From JAJPHI01 sp035541875 (lineage in GTDB: Bacteria; Desulfobacterota; Binatia; Binatales; Binataceae), in assembly GCA_035541875.1 (NCBI GenBank), contig DATKML010000058.1, forward strand, positions 1 through 64,000: 64,000 nucleotides of DNA, written 5' to 3'. Both the position numbers and the translations under genes were made by a program. The notes below the pieces were generated by a model. That model saw only the letters and a list, made by a program, of their open reading frames with translations. It was not told where the DNA came from and did not search any database. Below are positions 1-8,640 of this stretch, in pieces (the stretch's first letter is position 1; each line of letters starts with the position of its first letter).

Positions 1-148
1 CAGCGTCCGCGAGCTCATCCGCAAAATCGACAGCTACGTCACCCACTACAACACTCACAGGCGGCCCTTCGTCTGGACCGCTACCGCCGATTCCATCCTC
101 GCCAAACTCCAACGTTTATGTAAAGTTATTAATGGGACACATCACTAG
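1..148 (+). mobile_element. IS630-family transposase, C-terminal end only, with the right end of the element
   Basis: An open frame enters from the left edge in frame 2 and stops at TAG 146-148, giving 48 residues. The ending, with YNTHRRPFVWTATADSIL, is the typical tail of IS630-family DDE transposases. The rest of the gene lies outside the window. The stop codon overlaps a TA dinucleotide (146-147), the target these elements duplicate, so the element probably ends near base 145. The sequence to the right is a host gene cut by the insertion (149-253). Family assignment rests on the short tail alone. Confidence 0.75.
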
Positions 149-253
149 CGGCCGATGGTTCCGCTCGATGACCAGCTCCTGGCCCTCGATTGCCAGACGA
201 TCCAGAATTGCACTTAAGTTGCGCGCGAGCTCGGTCGTGCTAATGGTTCGCAC
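149..253 (-). pseudogene. Phd/YefM-type antitoxin, N-terminal fragment truncated by the IS630 element
   Basis: On the minus strand a GTG at 253-251, with AGAGGA eight bases upstream, opens a frame reading RTISTTELARNLSAILDR and then GQELVIERNHRPL. This is the N-terminal DNA-binding half of Phd/YefM antitoxins (pattern TxxxLxxxLSxxLdxv...ge.vvIerngrPv). Native sequence ends after about 36 residues at the TA next to the IS630 end. The C-terminal toxin-neutralising half and any following toxin gene are separated or lost. Only the first half is here, so the family call rests on pattern match. Confidence 0.65.
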
Positions 254-418
254 CCAATCAAGTCCTCTACCGATAATCCGTTTTACGTATAACCTACCGC
301 GGAGGCCAGCGATTTATCTTTCCGTTCCTCGTAGGGTTTATGCCGAGTGCTACAGATTCGGCGTGGGATCGTCTAAGGTAACGCCCATCAAGCGAGACCC
401 GAGGCTAAGGAGCGTCCG

Positions 419-1705
419 ATGATCCAGCGAGCCGTGATTCTTTCGACCGGCGATGAAATCACTACCGGCAAGATCGTAGACAGCAATTCGAGCTACCTGG
501 CCGACAAGCTGCACGAGATTGGTGTCGATCTCGTGGCAGTTCTGACGGTTGGTGACGTGCCTGATCGTCTGGAATGGGCGTGGCGCACAGCGATGAGCAT
601 GGCTGACGTGGTTATCTCGACGGGTGGTATCGGGCCCACAGCAGATGACCTCACGACTGAGACGATCGCGCGGATCACTGGGAAATCGCTATGGCGCGAT
701 GAGCCCTCCGTCGAGAAGATGAAGCGGATGTTCGCTCAGCTCGGTCGCGTGATGCCGGAGAACAATCTCAAGCAGGCGCTTTTTCCCGAGACGGCAGAGG
801 TGATTCGTAATGAACTCGGCACTGCGCCGGGCTTCCGGATGGCTGTGCCGCAGGCGAATCACACCTCTCATCTGATCGTGCTGCCCGGTGTGCCGCGCGA
901 GATGAAGCCGATGATTGAGGAGCAGGTAATCCCGTGGATTAAGCATAATCGCGGCAACGACAAGGTCTTTGCGACTCGTATCTTCCAGACTTTTGGCCTC
1001 AGCGAATCGGCGCTCGATGAGTCGGTCGCGGGGTTGATCAAGCCTGAGGAGGGCAAAGTGGGCTTCCGCGCGAGTTTTCCGCAAATCTCGATGAAGGTGA
1101 TGGTCGAGGACCTGCCTGGGGTCGCCCAAGCTCGAGCAGAAGAGCTCGCGAAGCGGGTCTATGAGAAGATCGGTCCATTCATCTATGGAGAAGGCGAGAC
1201 CTCGATGGAAGAGGTTATCTGCAAGCTCTGCAGCGAGAAGGGACTCAAGCTTGCGGTCGCCGAGTCATGCACTGGCGGCCTGATTGGCCATCGCTTGACC
1301 AATATCGCCGGCAGTTCAAATTATCTGCTGGGTGATTTCGTGACCTATTCCAACGAACTCAAGATGGGCGTTCTGGGAGTCAGTGCCGATACCCTAAAAA
1401 CGCACGGGGCAGTGAGCGAGGCGACCGTGCTCGAGATGGCGGCGGGGGCACGCGAACGGACCGGCGCGAACGTCGCAATAGCGACCTCGGGAATCGCAGG
1501 ACCTGACGGTGGCACGCCCGACAAGCCGGTCGGCACGGTCTGCATCGGACTGGTCGGTGACAATCTGAAGGTGTCGCGGCAGTACAACCTGATGCGGGGT
1601 ACGCGTGACTGGATCAAACTGCTCGCATCGCAGGTCGCGCTCGATTGGGTGCGTCGGTACGCTCTCGGCCTCCCGGTCGGCGAAGCACAGGTGTTTCGAA
1701 GGTAA
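419..1705 (+). CDS. cinA: CinA: competence/damage-inducible protein, NMN amidohydrolase
   Basis: 428 residues, full length for the family. The N-terminal MoCF-type domain (about 1-170) carries GGIGPTADD at 69-77. The C-terminal PncC domain carries AESCTGG at 281-287 (S283 the expected nucleophile) and GIAGPDGGTPDKPVGTV. In the family the C-terminal half deamidates nicotinamide mononucleotide in pyridine nucleotide salvage and the N-terminal half acts on ADP-ribose-like nucleotides. ATG 419 follows AAGGAG at 408-413. A hairpin follows the gene, and it appears monocistronic in this window. The upstream neighbour is a broken antitoxin, so there is no functional operon context. Confidence 0.95.
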   Translation: MIQRAVILSTGDEITTGKIVDSNSSYLADKLHEIGVDLVAVLTVGDVPDRLEWAWRTAMSMADVVISTGGIGPTADDLTTETIARITGKSLWRDEPSVEKMKRMFAQLGRVMPENNLKQALFPETAEVIRNELGTAPGFRMAVPQANHTSHLIVLPGVPREMKPMIEEQVIPWIKHNRGNDKVFATRIFQTFGLSESALDESVAGLIKPEEGKVGFRASFPQISMKVMVEDLPGVAQARAEELAKRVYEKIGPFIYGEGETSMEEVICKLCSEKGLKLAVAESCTGGLIGHRLTNIAGSSNYLLGDFVTYSNELKMGVLGVSADTLKTHGAVSEATVLEMAAGARERTGANVAIATSGIAGPDGGTPDKPVGTVCIGLVGDNLKVSRQYNLMRGTRDWIKLLASQVALDWVRRYALGLPVGEAQVFRR

Positions 1706-1730
1706 GAAGCGAAACAGCTAATGACCTGAA

Positions 1731-1762
1731 AGAGGGGACGGTCTGTATGGGCCGCCCCTCTT
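1731..1762 (+). terminator. Hairpin terminator after cinA
   Basis: GAGGGGACGG pairs imperfectly with CCGCCCCTC across a short loop, and a pyrimidine-rich TTCTCATTTC tract follows. It lies 25 bases past the cinA stop. The U-tract is weak. Confidence 0.5.
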
Positions 1763-1775
1763 CTCATTTCAGTGC

Positions 1776-2350
1776 TCAATGTATCGCGATGCCGTCGGGA
1801 AGATTCATCGATGAGCTGGTGATGGTTTTCACCACAGCATTAGTCTTGGGATCGATCTGACTGATACTGTTCGTATAGTAGCTGATGACAAAAATCCGGT
1901 CGTCGTCGGTTGCCACGCCGGTGAACGGATCGTTTATCTTACTTCGTATCAGCCGCTGGGAACAAACACTGGTTCGCTCATCTGGGGTCCGCTGACGACA
2001 ATCAAAGGCACTGCGACGTACCTTGATCAAACTCACGGACTGGTTCTGTACCCGCCATCAAGCGGCAACCCAGATGTTTCCAGTTGCCGAGTCCATCTTA
2101 ACGTCTTGAGGCGCATCCAGTGCGGTGCTGCTTCCCTCGATAGTGGCAATAGGTGCTTCATTCTGGAGTCCAAGTAAGCCATTGATCGGCGGGAAGATAC
2201 TGATGCTGCCGGTCTTTGAGGGACCTCCGAATTGATTGGCAACATAGATGTTATCGTTGTCATCGAGGCTGATGCCGAAGGGGGCGTTAAGTCCTGTCCT
2301 GTCGATACATCCGCCGGTCTGATAACTGGTGCAGCACGCATACGGAGCAT
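1776..2350 (-). pseudogene. Decayed NHL/SMP-30-like beta-propeller protein
   Basis: The minus strand holds propeller-like peptide in successive frames. One stretch reads LNAPFGISLDDNDNIYVANQFGG and later DAPQDVKMDSATGNIWVAA, then meets a stop near 2069. Another reads IVVSGPQMSEPVFVPSG, and a third reads DPFTGVATDDDRIFVISYYTNS and ends at 1776 with PDGIAIH. The pieces are collinear but need at least two frame changes and cross stop codons, so the gene is broken. They resemble NHL or YncE-like blades of exported proteins. The original start and the number of lost blades cannot be seen. It is not one of the intact genes nearby and I see no close copy in this window. Confidence 0.6.
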
Positions 2351-2465
2351 TTAGGCTTCTCCTTGTGCAAATGAGCAGAGAAGCCTTATTTCACATAATT
2401 TTGGCGCTCGCAACTAAGCAGAGGCTGGGTCGTGTTGTCCGAAACTCAATTGGGGATGAAACGAA

Positions 2466-2494
2466 GCGGGGGTGGCTCATCGAGCCACCCCCGC
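2466..2494. terminator. Strong bidirectional terminator hairpin
   Basis: A perfect 13-bp stem, GCGGGGGTGGCTC with GAGCCACCCCCGC, closes on a 3-base loop. TTTTA follows on the plus strand and a T-rich stretch follows on the minus strand. It lies 27 bases beyond the end of the minus-strand amidohydrolase. Confidence 0.8.
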
Positions 2495-2520
2495 TTTTAC
2501 TTACTATCTATGGCTAGGAC

Positions 2521-4257
2521 TCAGGCTGCTTTGCCGTGGCGGAGCAGCTTGCCCGGGGTCGCGCCAGTGCACTTACCTTCGCTGAAGGTCTCGACACCGT
2601 TCACGATAATCGAGCGATAGCCCTTCGGCCGCTGAACACGACGCCACTCGCCGCCCGGCAGGTCATGGACGATCTCGCCGGTCCAGTCAGGGGTTACATC
2701 GAGGCTCGCGAGGTCATAGACCACGACGTCGGCCGCCGCGCCTTCGCGCAGCATCCCGCGATCGCGGAAGCCCGCCGCGTGAGCCGGCAGCGCCGACAGG
2801 CGATAGTGCGCCTCTTCCAGCGTAATACGGCCCTCGTCGCGGACCAGCCAGCGCAGGAAGTCGGTCGTGAACGCGCCACCGGTGAAGAACTTGGTGTGCG
2901 CACCACCGTCCGATACGCCGGGGAAGGTGAACTGCGAGTTGTTGATGATCTCGGCCATGTACTCGGGGTTCAGGCCGCGGTTGGGTCCGAGGAATTCCGC
3001 CTTGAGATCCGTCGCGATCGAGAGATCGAGCATCGCTTCGATCGGATGCTTGCCTTGTTCTTCGCCAATCTGGCCGAGTGTTTTACCAACGAGAGGCTCG
3101 AGCTCTTCGTTGTTCTCGACCCACTGCAGGATCAGATGGCGTGGATGGCCGCCGACGCCAGCCTGGATCGCCTTGAAGTTCTGATCGCAGTTGTCGTTGG
3201 CATGGATAACGGCCTTGCGCAGCGCCGGATCCTTCATCTTGGCGAGCTTCTCTTCCTTGGTCCCCGTCGTCAGCACGCGCCACTCGGGCAGCGTGTCATA
3301 CAGGTTCCAGTCTTCCAGCGAGAAGGCGAAGCCGCTGCGAACGGTACCGGCCTGGCCGAAGATCTGACGGCCCTTCGCACGGTTACGCTCGACAAAGCGC
3401 ATGCTACGGCGATGGATTTCCGGGTTGTTACGGGTCGGGATGATCGCCTGCCAGAGCAGCGGACGCTGCGACTCGTCAGCCAACTGCTCGACGAAGGCCA
3501 AGTCGCGACGTGCGTCGCCGGTGCCCTGCGTGATTTCGATGAAGCCTTCATCACGCTTACGCAGCACGCGAGCGAGATTCAGGATGTCCTCGTCGCACAT
3601 CGTATCAGTGACCATCGGCGAGCCGTCGTAGTCGGCCTGCACCGAGTTCTGTCCGAGGCGCTGGATCGAGAAGCCGCAGAGGCCCGCGTCCATACCCTCA
3701 TCGAGCAGACGCGCCATCTCGTTGCGCTCCGCTTCGGTCGCCGGACGGCTCTTGGCCGCGTCGAGACCCATCACATAGGTCATCAGCGAGGCGGTCGGCA
3801 TGTACTGGATGCAGTTGATGCCCTTGGGCGCGCGGTCCAGCGAATCCATGTACTGCGGGATGGTTTCCCAGTCCCAGGTCATACCGACTTTCATCGCGGC
3901 GAGAGGAATCGCCTCGGTGCGGGTCATCGTGAGCATCGAGCGTTCGCGAAAATCGACCTTGCAGGGAGCGAAACCGAAGCCGCAGTTGCCCAATACGAGG
4001 GACGTAACGCCGTGCCATCCGGAGATTGTGCAGTAGGGGTCCCAGCGGATCTGGGCATCATAATGCGTGTGAAGGTCGATAAAGCCCGGCGCTACAATCA
4101 AGCCGGTCGCATCGATTGTCTTCTTGGCAAAGCCGGGTGAGCGGCCACCAATCTGTGCGACCTTGCCGTCTTTAATCCAGACGTCGCCGCGGAAACGGGG
4201 AACGCGCGTCCCATCGACGATCGTTCCGCCTTTAATATGAATATCGTATTCAGCCAT
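2521..4257 (-). CDS. N-acyl-D-amino-acid deacylase-family amidohydrolase
   Basis: 578 residues, the usual size for the D-aminoacylase branch of the amidohydrolase superfamily, with a small beta-sandwich flanking a TIM barrel. GFIDLHTHYD at 59-68 supplies the metal-binding HxH (H63, H65). GNCGFGFAPC holds the conserved family cysteine. SDGGAH near the C-terminus holds the catalytic aspartate. The family cleaves N-acyl groups from D-amino acids, but many members act on other cyclic amides, so the substrate is unknown. A homologue lies at 34316-36028. The next gene upstream on the same strand is an unrelated amidohydrolase, separated by a terminator hairpin. A long antisense open frame is a GC-driven shadow. 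Confidence 0.85.
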   Translation of the reverse strand: MAEYDIHIKGGTIVDGTRVPRFRGDVWIKDGKVAQIGGRSPGFAKKTIDATGLIVAPGFIDLHTHYDAQIRWDPYCTISGWHGVTSLVLGNCGFGFAPCKVDFRERSMLTMTRTEAIPLAAMKVGMTWDWETIPQYMDSLDRAPKGINCIQYMPTASLMTYVMGLDAAKSRPATEAERNEMARLLDEGMDAGLCGFSIQRLGQNSVQADYDGSPMVTDTMCDEDILNLARVLRKRDEGFIEITQGTGDARRDLAFVEQLADESQRPLLWQAIIPTRNNPEIHRRSMRFVERNRAKGRQIFGQAGTVRSGFAFSLEDWNLYDTLPEWRVLTTGTKEEKLAKMKDPALRKAVIHANDNCDQNFKAIQAGVGGHPRHLILQWVENNEELEPLVGKTLGQIGEEQGKHPIEAMLDLSIATDLKAEFLGPNRGLNPEYMAEIINNSQFTFPGVSDGGAHTKFFTGGAFTTDFLRWLVRDEGRITLEEAHYRLSALPAHAAGFRDRGMLREGAAADVVVYDLASLDVTPDWTGEIVHDLPGGEWRRVQRPKGYRSIIVNGVETFSEGKCTGATPGKLLRHGKAA

Positions 4258-4424
4258 TCCGGTTCCCTCCTCGATTGGTAAGGACTGTGGCGTCCAACCT
4301 TTCGGTTAGTAGTTAAAGGTACTGTCTTTTATCTGATCCGCTTATAACAAAAATCACGCCCGAACCACCAGACCCGCGTTTACTTTTCAGTTGGCGTTCC
4401 GGGTTCATAAGAGCGGGATAAACG

Positions 4425-4461
4425 GAGGGCGCTCGCCCTATTAAATCGGACGAGCGCCCTC
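4425..4461. terminator. Hairpin between two amidohydrolase genes
   Basis: GAGGGCGCTCG at 4425-4435 pairs perfectly with CGAGCGCCCTC at 4451-4461. It lies 24 bases past the stop of the minus-strand gene that ends at 4485. The tail is only mildly T-rich (CGTTTATC). Confidence 0.6.
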
Positions 4462-4484
4462 TCAATTCGCCATCCTCTGGTGCG

Positions 4485-5633
4485 TTAGCCGCCCATCATT
4501 TCGGTGAAGTTCGTGGCGTAGAAGCGCTCGAATGCCGATGCGCTCAAGCCGTCCATCGATTCGTTGAAACGCTTAATCGGGTTTCGGCCACCCTCGATAT
4601 GGGGATAATCCGAGGAGAACAGGAACAGCTCTTCGCCGCCCTGCTCGACGATCCAGCGCACCGGCTCGGTCGGATGGGGCGTGAACTTGAGCTGACGCCG
4701 CACATAGTCCGAGGGTTTCATCTTCAGCCCTGCGAGCGTCGGTTCGGTGCGGCCAAAGGCTCCTTGAGCGACGTCGAGGCGTCGCAGCCAAGGTGGGACC
4801 CAAAGCGCGCCCATCTCGATCACACCGCCACGCAGCCGCGGGAACTGTTCGAGCGTACCGTCGAGCACCATCGCGCTGAGGAATGCCTCGGCCGGGGCGT
4901 GCAGCAGCATGAAAGCCTTGGAATCGAGATTCTCGCCGCCGCCGAGAAAGTCGGTCATCGGGCGGCCATTGTTGCGATACTCACGCGCCACCGGGGTTTC
5001 ACCCGCGCCGACGTGGAGCATGAAGGGAACGTTTGCATCCTGCAGGCGGGCCCAGACGCCATCGTAATCGCGATGGGTTGGGGATTTGTCTCCGGCATGC
5101 TTGGCGGGAATCCAGAAGGTTCCGCATCCGAGCTTGAGGCCCTCATCGATCTCCTTCTCGGCGCGACGCGCGTCATCAAGAGGGAGAAAGCCGACCGGAA
5201 TCAGCCGGTTGTCCTCTTTGCAGAAATCGGTGATTGCACGGTTCAGCGCGCGGGCTCCGCCGTAGAGCAGATCGAGGTCGTACTGGGTCTGTGCAAAGAG
5301 GCCCCAGAACTGGCTGGCAGCTATCGAGCTGAAAACCAGTTGCTTGTTAAAACCGAGCATATCCATCGCGCGTTTGCGCTCACTCGGATCAAAAGCGCCG
5401 AGCGCCGCCCAACCTTTGAGGAACATCAGGTTATTTTCGATATCGACCTTCTTCCAGTGTTCCTCGGTTTGCTTGCCCTTCAAGGCATGCTCGGCCATTT
5501 TGCCGGTACGCGAATAATCGACCGGTTTGAGCAGTGTGCGGGTTTTGGCGTCGGCGTACTCATTGAGCCAGTTAACCGGCTCCATCACATGCGCGTCGGC
5601 GTCGTTATAAACACGTCCTTCGGCGTACGGCAT
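4485..5633 (-). CDS. Amidohydrolase family 2 (amidohydro-rel) metal-dependent hydrolase
   Basis: 382 residues. The N-terminus has DADAHVMEP, the modified metal-binding strand of the ACMSD-like amidohydrolase-2 family. The C-terminal FSSDYPHIEGG carries the conserved aspartate that ends the TIM barrel. Family members act as decarboxylases or hydrolases on aromatic or heterocyclic acids, and this relative is common in gene sets for breakdown of unusual carbon sources. The exact reaction cannot be told. A hairpin after the stop separates it from the D-aminoacylase homologue, so the two are probably separate transcripts. ATG 5633 is preceded by GGAGGAACC. Confidence 0.8.
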   Translation of the reverse strand: MPYAEGRVYNDADAHVMEPVNWLNEYADAKTRTLLKPVDYSRTGKMAEHALKGKQTEEHWKKVDIENNLMFLKGWAALGAFDPSERKRAMDMLGFNKQLVFSSIAASQFWGLFAQTQYDLDLLYGGARALNRAITDFCKEDNRLIPVGFLPLDDARRAEKEIDEGLKLGCGTFWIPAKHAGDKSPTHRDYDGVWARLQDANVPFMLHVGAGETPVAREYRNNGRPMTDFLGGGENLDSKAFMLLHAPAEAFLSAMVLDGTLEQFPRLRGGVIEMGALWVPPWLRRLDVAQGAFGRTEPTLAGLKMKPSDYVRRQLKFTPHPTEPVRWIVEQGGEELFLFSSDYPHIEGGRNPIKRFNESMDGLSASAFERFYATNFTEMMGG

Positions 5634-5740
5634 CGGTTCCTCCCAATCGGGCCTGCGGTGAGGCGCTAAGCTTTATTGCTGATTACTCGCATCATGGATA
5701 AATCACACGGCAAAGCACAAGGGTCATTGAGGATAAGTAA

Positions 5741-6094
5741 CGTGCTCTCTGGCAAACCAAGACCAAAGAGATCAGGATCAACGAGGCAAACGTCGAGCAT
5801 ATCTTTCCTCAAAATCCGGATAAGAAAGAATGGCCAAACAAGGACAAGCTCGGCCGATTTCTCTAGCATATCGGAAATCTAACGATTCTTGGTAAGCGCC
5901 TCAATCGTGATGCAGCCAACAAAGGTTATACAACAAAGAAGGCCGAGTATTACGACAAGTCCGAGCTCGAAATGACTCGGAGACTTGCTGCTCGTTTCTC
6001 AAACTGGGATGAAAGCGCAATCATCACGCGTGCAAGAGAACTTGCACCTGCAGTAACCGAGATCTGGGACTTCAAAAACTCCTCGCGAGTCTAG
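5741..6094 (+). pseudogene. C-terminal remnant of a GmrSD/DUF262-DUF1524-type restriction protein
   Basis: One frame reads ANVEHIFPQNPDKKEWPNKD, then after a TAG at 5864-5866 continues in the same frame with HIGNLTILGKRLNRDAANKG, KKAEYYDKSELEMTRRLA and ARELAPAVTEIW, stopping at 6092-6094. The order EHIFPQNP, IGNLTIL, N...N, Y..S.L..T..LA, W, ELA..IW is the DUF1524 HNH-like nuclease signature of GmrSD-type Type IV restriction enzymes. In-frame stops at 5738-5740 and 5864-5866 and the absence of the N-terminal DUF262 domain show a relic. I see no intact restriction gene nearby. Confidence 0.7.
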
Positions 6095-6107
6095 AAGCCT
6101 TGGGCCG

Positions 6108-6443
6108 TCATTTCACGCGGGCGTAGGCGACCGTGTCGTCGCCCATCCCCGCGATACTCAAGCGGCCCGATCCCGCGATGCAGCTAACTGCCGAGGGCGA
6201 GGTAGTGTCGGTGCAAACGACGACATTCTCGCTGCTGCTGAAGCACGGATCCTGAACGGTCGCGGAGCCATTGCTCAGGGTCGCATGGCCGGCACAGTTC
6301 GCTCCCGAGGACATCGTGAAGCCACCGAGTGGCCCATACGAGCTGATAGTGGTTGGCGGTGGCGTCGGCTCCGCCGGAATCTGGATGCAGCCACTTATGC
6401 TCAGTACGAAAAGCAGGGATCCGACGACCGGTACAATCTTCAT
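6108..6443 (-). CDS. Small lipoprotein of unknown function
   Basis: 111 residues. The N-terminus is a lipoprotein signal: MKIVPVVGSLLFVLSISGC, lipobox ISGC with C19 as the lipidated cysteine. A proline/threonine linker follows (PAEPTPPPTT). The mature part is rich in glycine, serine and threonine and has four further cysteines that could form two disulphides (around NCAG, DPCF, VVCT, SCIA). I recognise no domain. It lies 52 bases beyond the TonB receptor stop on the same strand, so it may be cotranscribed with it under the cobalamin riboswitch. That link is inference. Confidence 0.65.
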   Translation of the reverse strand: MKIVPVVGSLLFVLSISGCIQIPAEPTPPPTTISSYGPLGGFTMSSGANCAGHATLSNGSATVQDPCFSSSENVVVCTDTTSPSAVSCIAGSGRLSIAGMGDDTVAYARVK

Positions 6444-6495
6444 CCTCTGATCCCTAGCACTTCTAAGCTTGCGTTGCCGCGACGAATCTCGCGGA

Positions 6496-8514
6496 TCAAA
6501 AATCCAGCTTCACTCCGGAGACGAAATTCACCGGTGGGGCCGGGAAGCCGAAAGTTTCGGAGTAGTGCCGATCCATCACGTTCTGCACACGAACCAACAC
6601 GGTTTCGTTGCGGATAAAGCTCCATCGAATACCGGGAGAGTAGGAGAGGGCGCCATCGACCACGTTGTATGCCGCATGATTCGCGATCACGCCGGTGGTC
6701 GTGATGTCGTCGCGATCGCCGATAAACGTATAGTTCGTGGCGAAGCGGATCTCGTCGTCGTCGCGGAACAGGTTGCGATGCACGTACTCGATGACGCTCG
6801 AAGCCGAGTACTTCGGGACTCGCAAGGGTCGTTCGTTCGGCAGAGGCGAAGAGTGACTCTGGTCGATAAAGGTGAACGATCCCTTGAGCGTAAGCCCGCG
6901 TATCGGATGGGCCTCCGGCACGAATTCGATACCCTGCGTATCGACGCGTCCGGCGTTGCCAGCCAACGAATCGAAAGGGCACGTCGACGGATTGTATTTG
7001 CAGGGCACTGCGATGATCTGGCTGTGGACCCGGCGCGAGAAATAGGTTGTCGTTACCGCGAAGTTTTCCCCAAAGGTCTTCGTCACGCCGCCGTCGTACT
7101 CGCTGGATAGCTCGGGTGCGAGATTCGGATTACCGAAGCCGGGAAAGTAGAGATCGTTGAAGCTCGGCGCGCGGAAGCCTTCCGCATAGTTGCCGCGGAA
7201 GGTGAAGCCGTGACCGACCGGCATCGCGACTGACCAGGCTGGGCTGACCTCTTCGCCAAAGTTGCTATTGCCGTCGACGCGGAAGCCGCCCGTCGCGATC
7301 AGATGGTCATCGAAGAAATGGCCTTCCTGTTCCACGTAGCCGGCGTATTCCTGCCGGCGCGCGTTGTAGATCGTGAGTGTACGGCCGGGAAAGGACGGGT
7401 CATGGCTGACGAAGTCGTCCTGCGAGTGGGTCCAGCGATCGAGGAACTCGAAACCGACGAGCGTCCGGAACATCTTGTTCCACGTGTAGATGGTGTCGAT
7501 ATTCGTGCCACGGGTTTCGTCGGGATTGTGGTCGGTCTGCTCGTACGGATAGCCGGTAAGGGGCAGCGCGTTGTCGCGCACATCATCGCGCACCCAAAAA
7601 GTGCTCGTGCGGAGCAGTAGATGCTCCCCGAACTGATGGTCGATGCCGCCTTTGAAAAGGAAGAATTCGTTGCGCTGATGAGCATTCGGGTCGACGGGAA
7701 TTCCGCTGTACACGGCCCAACTGGCGAGGCTCACGTTCGCCCGGATATAGCGCGCGAAACCGTGGATCGTGGTGTTCTCGTCGAGGTGGTAATCCAACCG
7801 CAACGAACCATTCAGATTGTCCGAGCTATCGTTGCGCGTGCGGTAAGCGGTCGTTGAGAAGTAGGAGAGAGCGCCTGAGTAGGCGAGCTTGCCCTCAGCG
7901 CCCTCGACCGTCGCGACCTGATTTTGCGTCGCGCGATTCCCACCCTCCGACAGCAACGAGAACTTCGGTGCGCCCGAACCTTCGTGACTAATCAAGTTCA
8001 CCACGCCGCCGATCGCCTGGGAGCCGTAGAGAGAACCGCCCGCGCCGCGCACGACCTCGACACGGTCGAGGCTATTGGTGGTGAGTCGGCTGATATCGAA
8101 GAGATCAGTCGCCGAGTCGTTTACGGGAACACCGTCGATCATGATGAGCGATTGCGACGAGGTCGCCCCGCGAATCTGCACTGTCGCAACGGTGCCGGGC
8201 GGTCCATTCTGGATCACCTGGACGCCGGGAACCTCGCTGATCGCATCGACGGCGCTCTGAATCTGCTGGGTCTGGAAGTCGCTTTGCGTCACGACCGAGG
8301 TGGTGACGCCAGTCTGCGACAGAGGCTCGGCTATCCGCGTCGGTGTGATGACGATCGTCATCGGCGGCAGCTTGCTCGAAGGAGTCGCCGTCGCGGCGGG
8401 CGAAGAGGCTACCGGTACAGACGGAGACGCAGAGCTATCTTCGGCGCGTAATCGCGACGGGTCGAGAGTTAAGAGAAAAAAGACCGCTAAAGGGAAAAAG
8501 AGAAATCGCCGCAT
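6496..8514 (-). CDS. TonB-dependent outer-membrane receptor, probable cobalamin (BtuB-like) transporter
   Basis: 672 residues from ATG 8514, chosen over a GTG two codons upstream because GAGGG sits five bases before the ATG. A signal peptide and a proline/alanine/serine-rich linker lead to a plug domain with ITPTRIAEPLSQTGVTTSVV, VPGVQVIQNG, VQIRGATSSQSLIMIDGVPV and VEVVRGAGGSLYGSQAIGGV. A 22-strand type barrel follows and ends RHYSETFGFPAPPVNFVSGVKLDF-like with a terminal phenylalanine. A cobalamin riboswitch in the leader (8641-8790) makes B12 or a precursor the likely substrate. No btuF, btuC or btuD lies in this window. The downstream lipoprotein may share its transcript. Confidence 0.9.
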   Translation of the reverse strand: MRRFLFFPLAVFFLLTLDPSRLRAEDSSASPSVPVASSPAATATPSSKLPPMTIVITPTRIAEPLSQTGVTTSVVTQSDFQTQQIQSAVDAISEVPGVQVIQNGPPGTVATVQIRGATSSQSLIMIDGVPVNDSATDLFDISRLTTNSLDRVEVVRGAGGSLYGSQAIGGVVNLISHEGSGAPKFSLLSEGGNRATQNQVATVEGAEGKLAYSGALSYFSTTAYRTRNDSSDNLNGSLRLDYHLDENTTIHGFARYIRANVSLASWAVYSGIPVDPNAHQRNEFFLFKGGIDHQFGEHLLLRTSTFWVRDDVRDNALPLTGYPYEQTDHNPDETRGTNIDTIYTWNKMFRTLVGFEFLDRWTHSQDDFVSHDPSFPGRTLTIYNARRQEYAGYVEQEGHFFDDHLIATGGFRVDGNSNFGEEVSPAWSVAMPVGHGFTFRGNYAEGFRAPSFNDLYFPGFGNPNLAPELSSEYDGGVTKTFGENFAVTTTYFSRRVHSQIIAVPCKYNPSTCPFDSLAGNAGRVDTQGIEFVPEAHPIRGLTLKGSFTFIDQSHSSPLPNERPLRVPKYSASSVIEYVHRNLFRDDDEIRFATNYTFIGDRDDITTTGVIANHAAYNVVDGALSYSPGIRWSFIRNETVLVRVQNVMDRHYSETFGFPAPPVNFVSGVKLDF

Positions 8515-8640
8515 AACCACCCTCGTGGTGCGATGACTTCAGCGAGGTAACGATGTGAGCGGTGTTCTGATGCCGGAGACGGTCTGGCTCTGGAGCGCGC
8601 TCACGGACCTTCCCCGCGGAAGGCAGCCGCAAATTCGCTC

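Noticed and set aside
132..422. 96-codon plus-strand frame before cinA
   Set aside because: It is antisense to the antitoxin fragment and rich in Arg/Ser/Pro. The minus-strand antitoxin pattern explains the region better.
2536..4140. 534-codon open frame antisense to the D-aminoacylase homologue
   Set aside because: The minus-strand protein has clear catalytic motifs, and the plus-strand frame has Arg/Ala/Glu-rich sequence without any domain. Long antisense frames are common in GC-rich DNA.
4599..5669. 356-codon frame antisense to the amidohydrolase-2 gene
   Set aside because: Same reason: no recognisable motif, and it covers a well-supported gene on the opposite strand.
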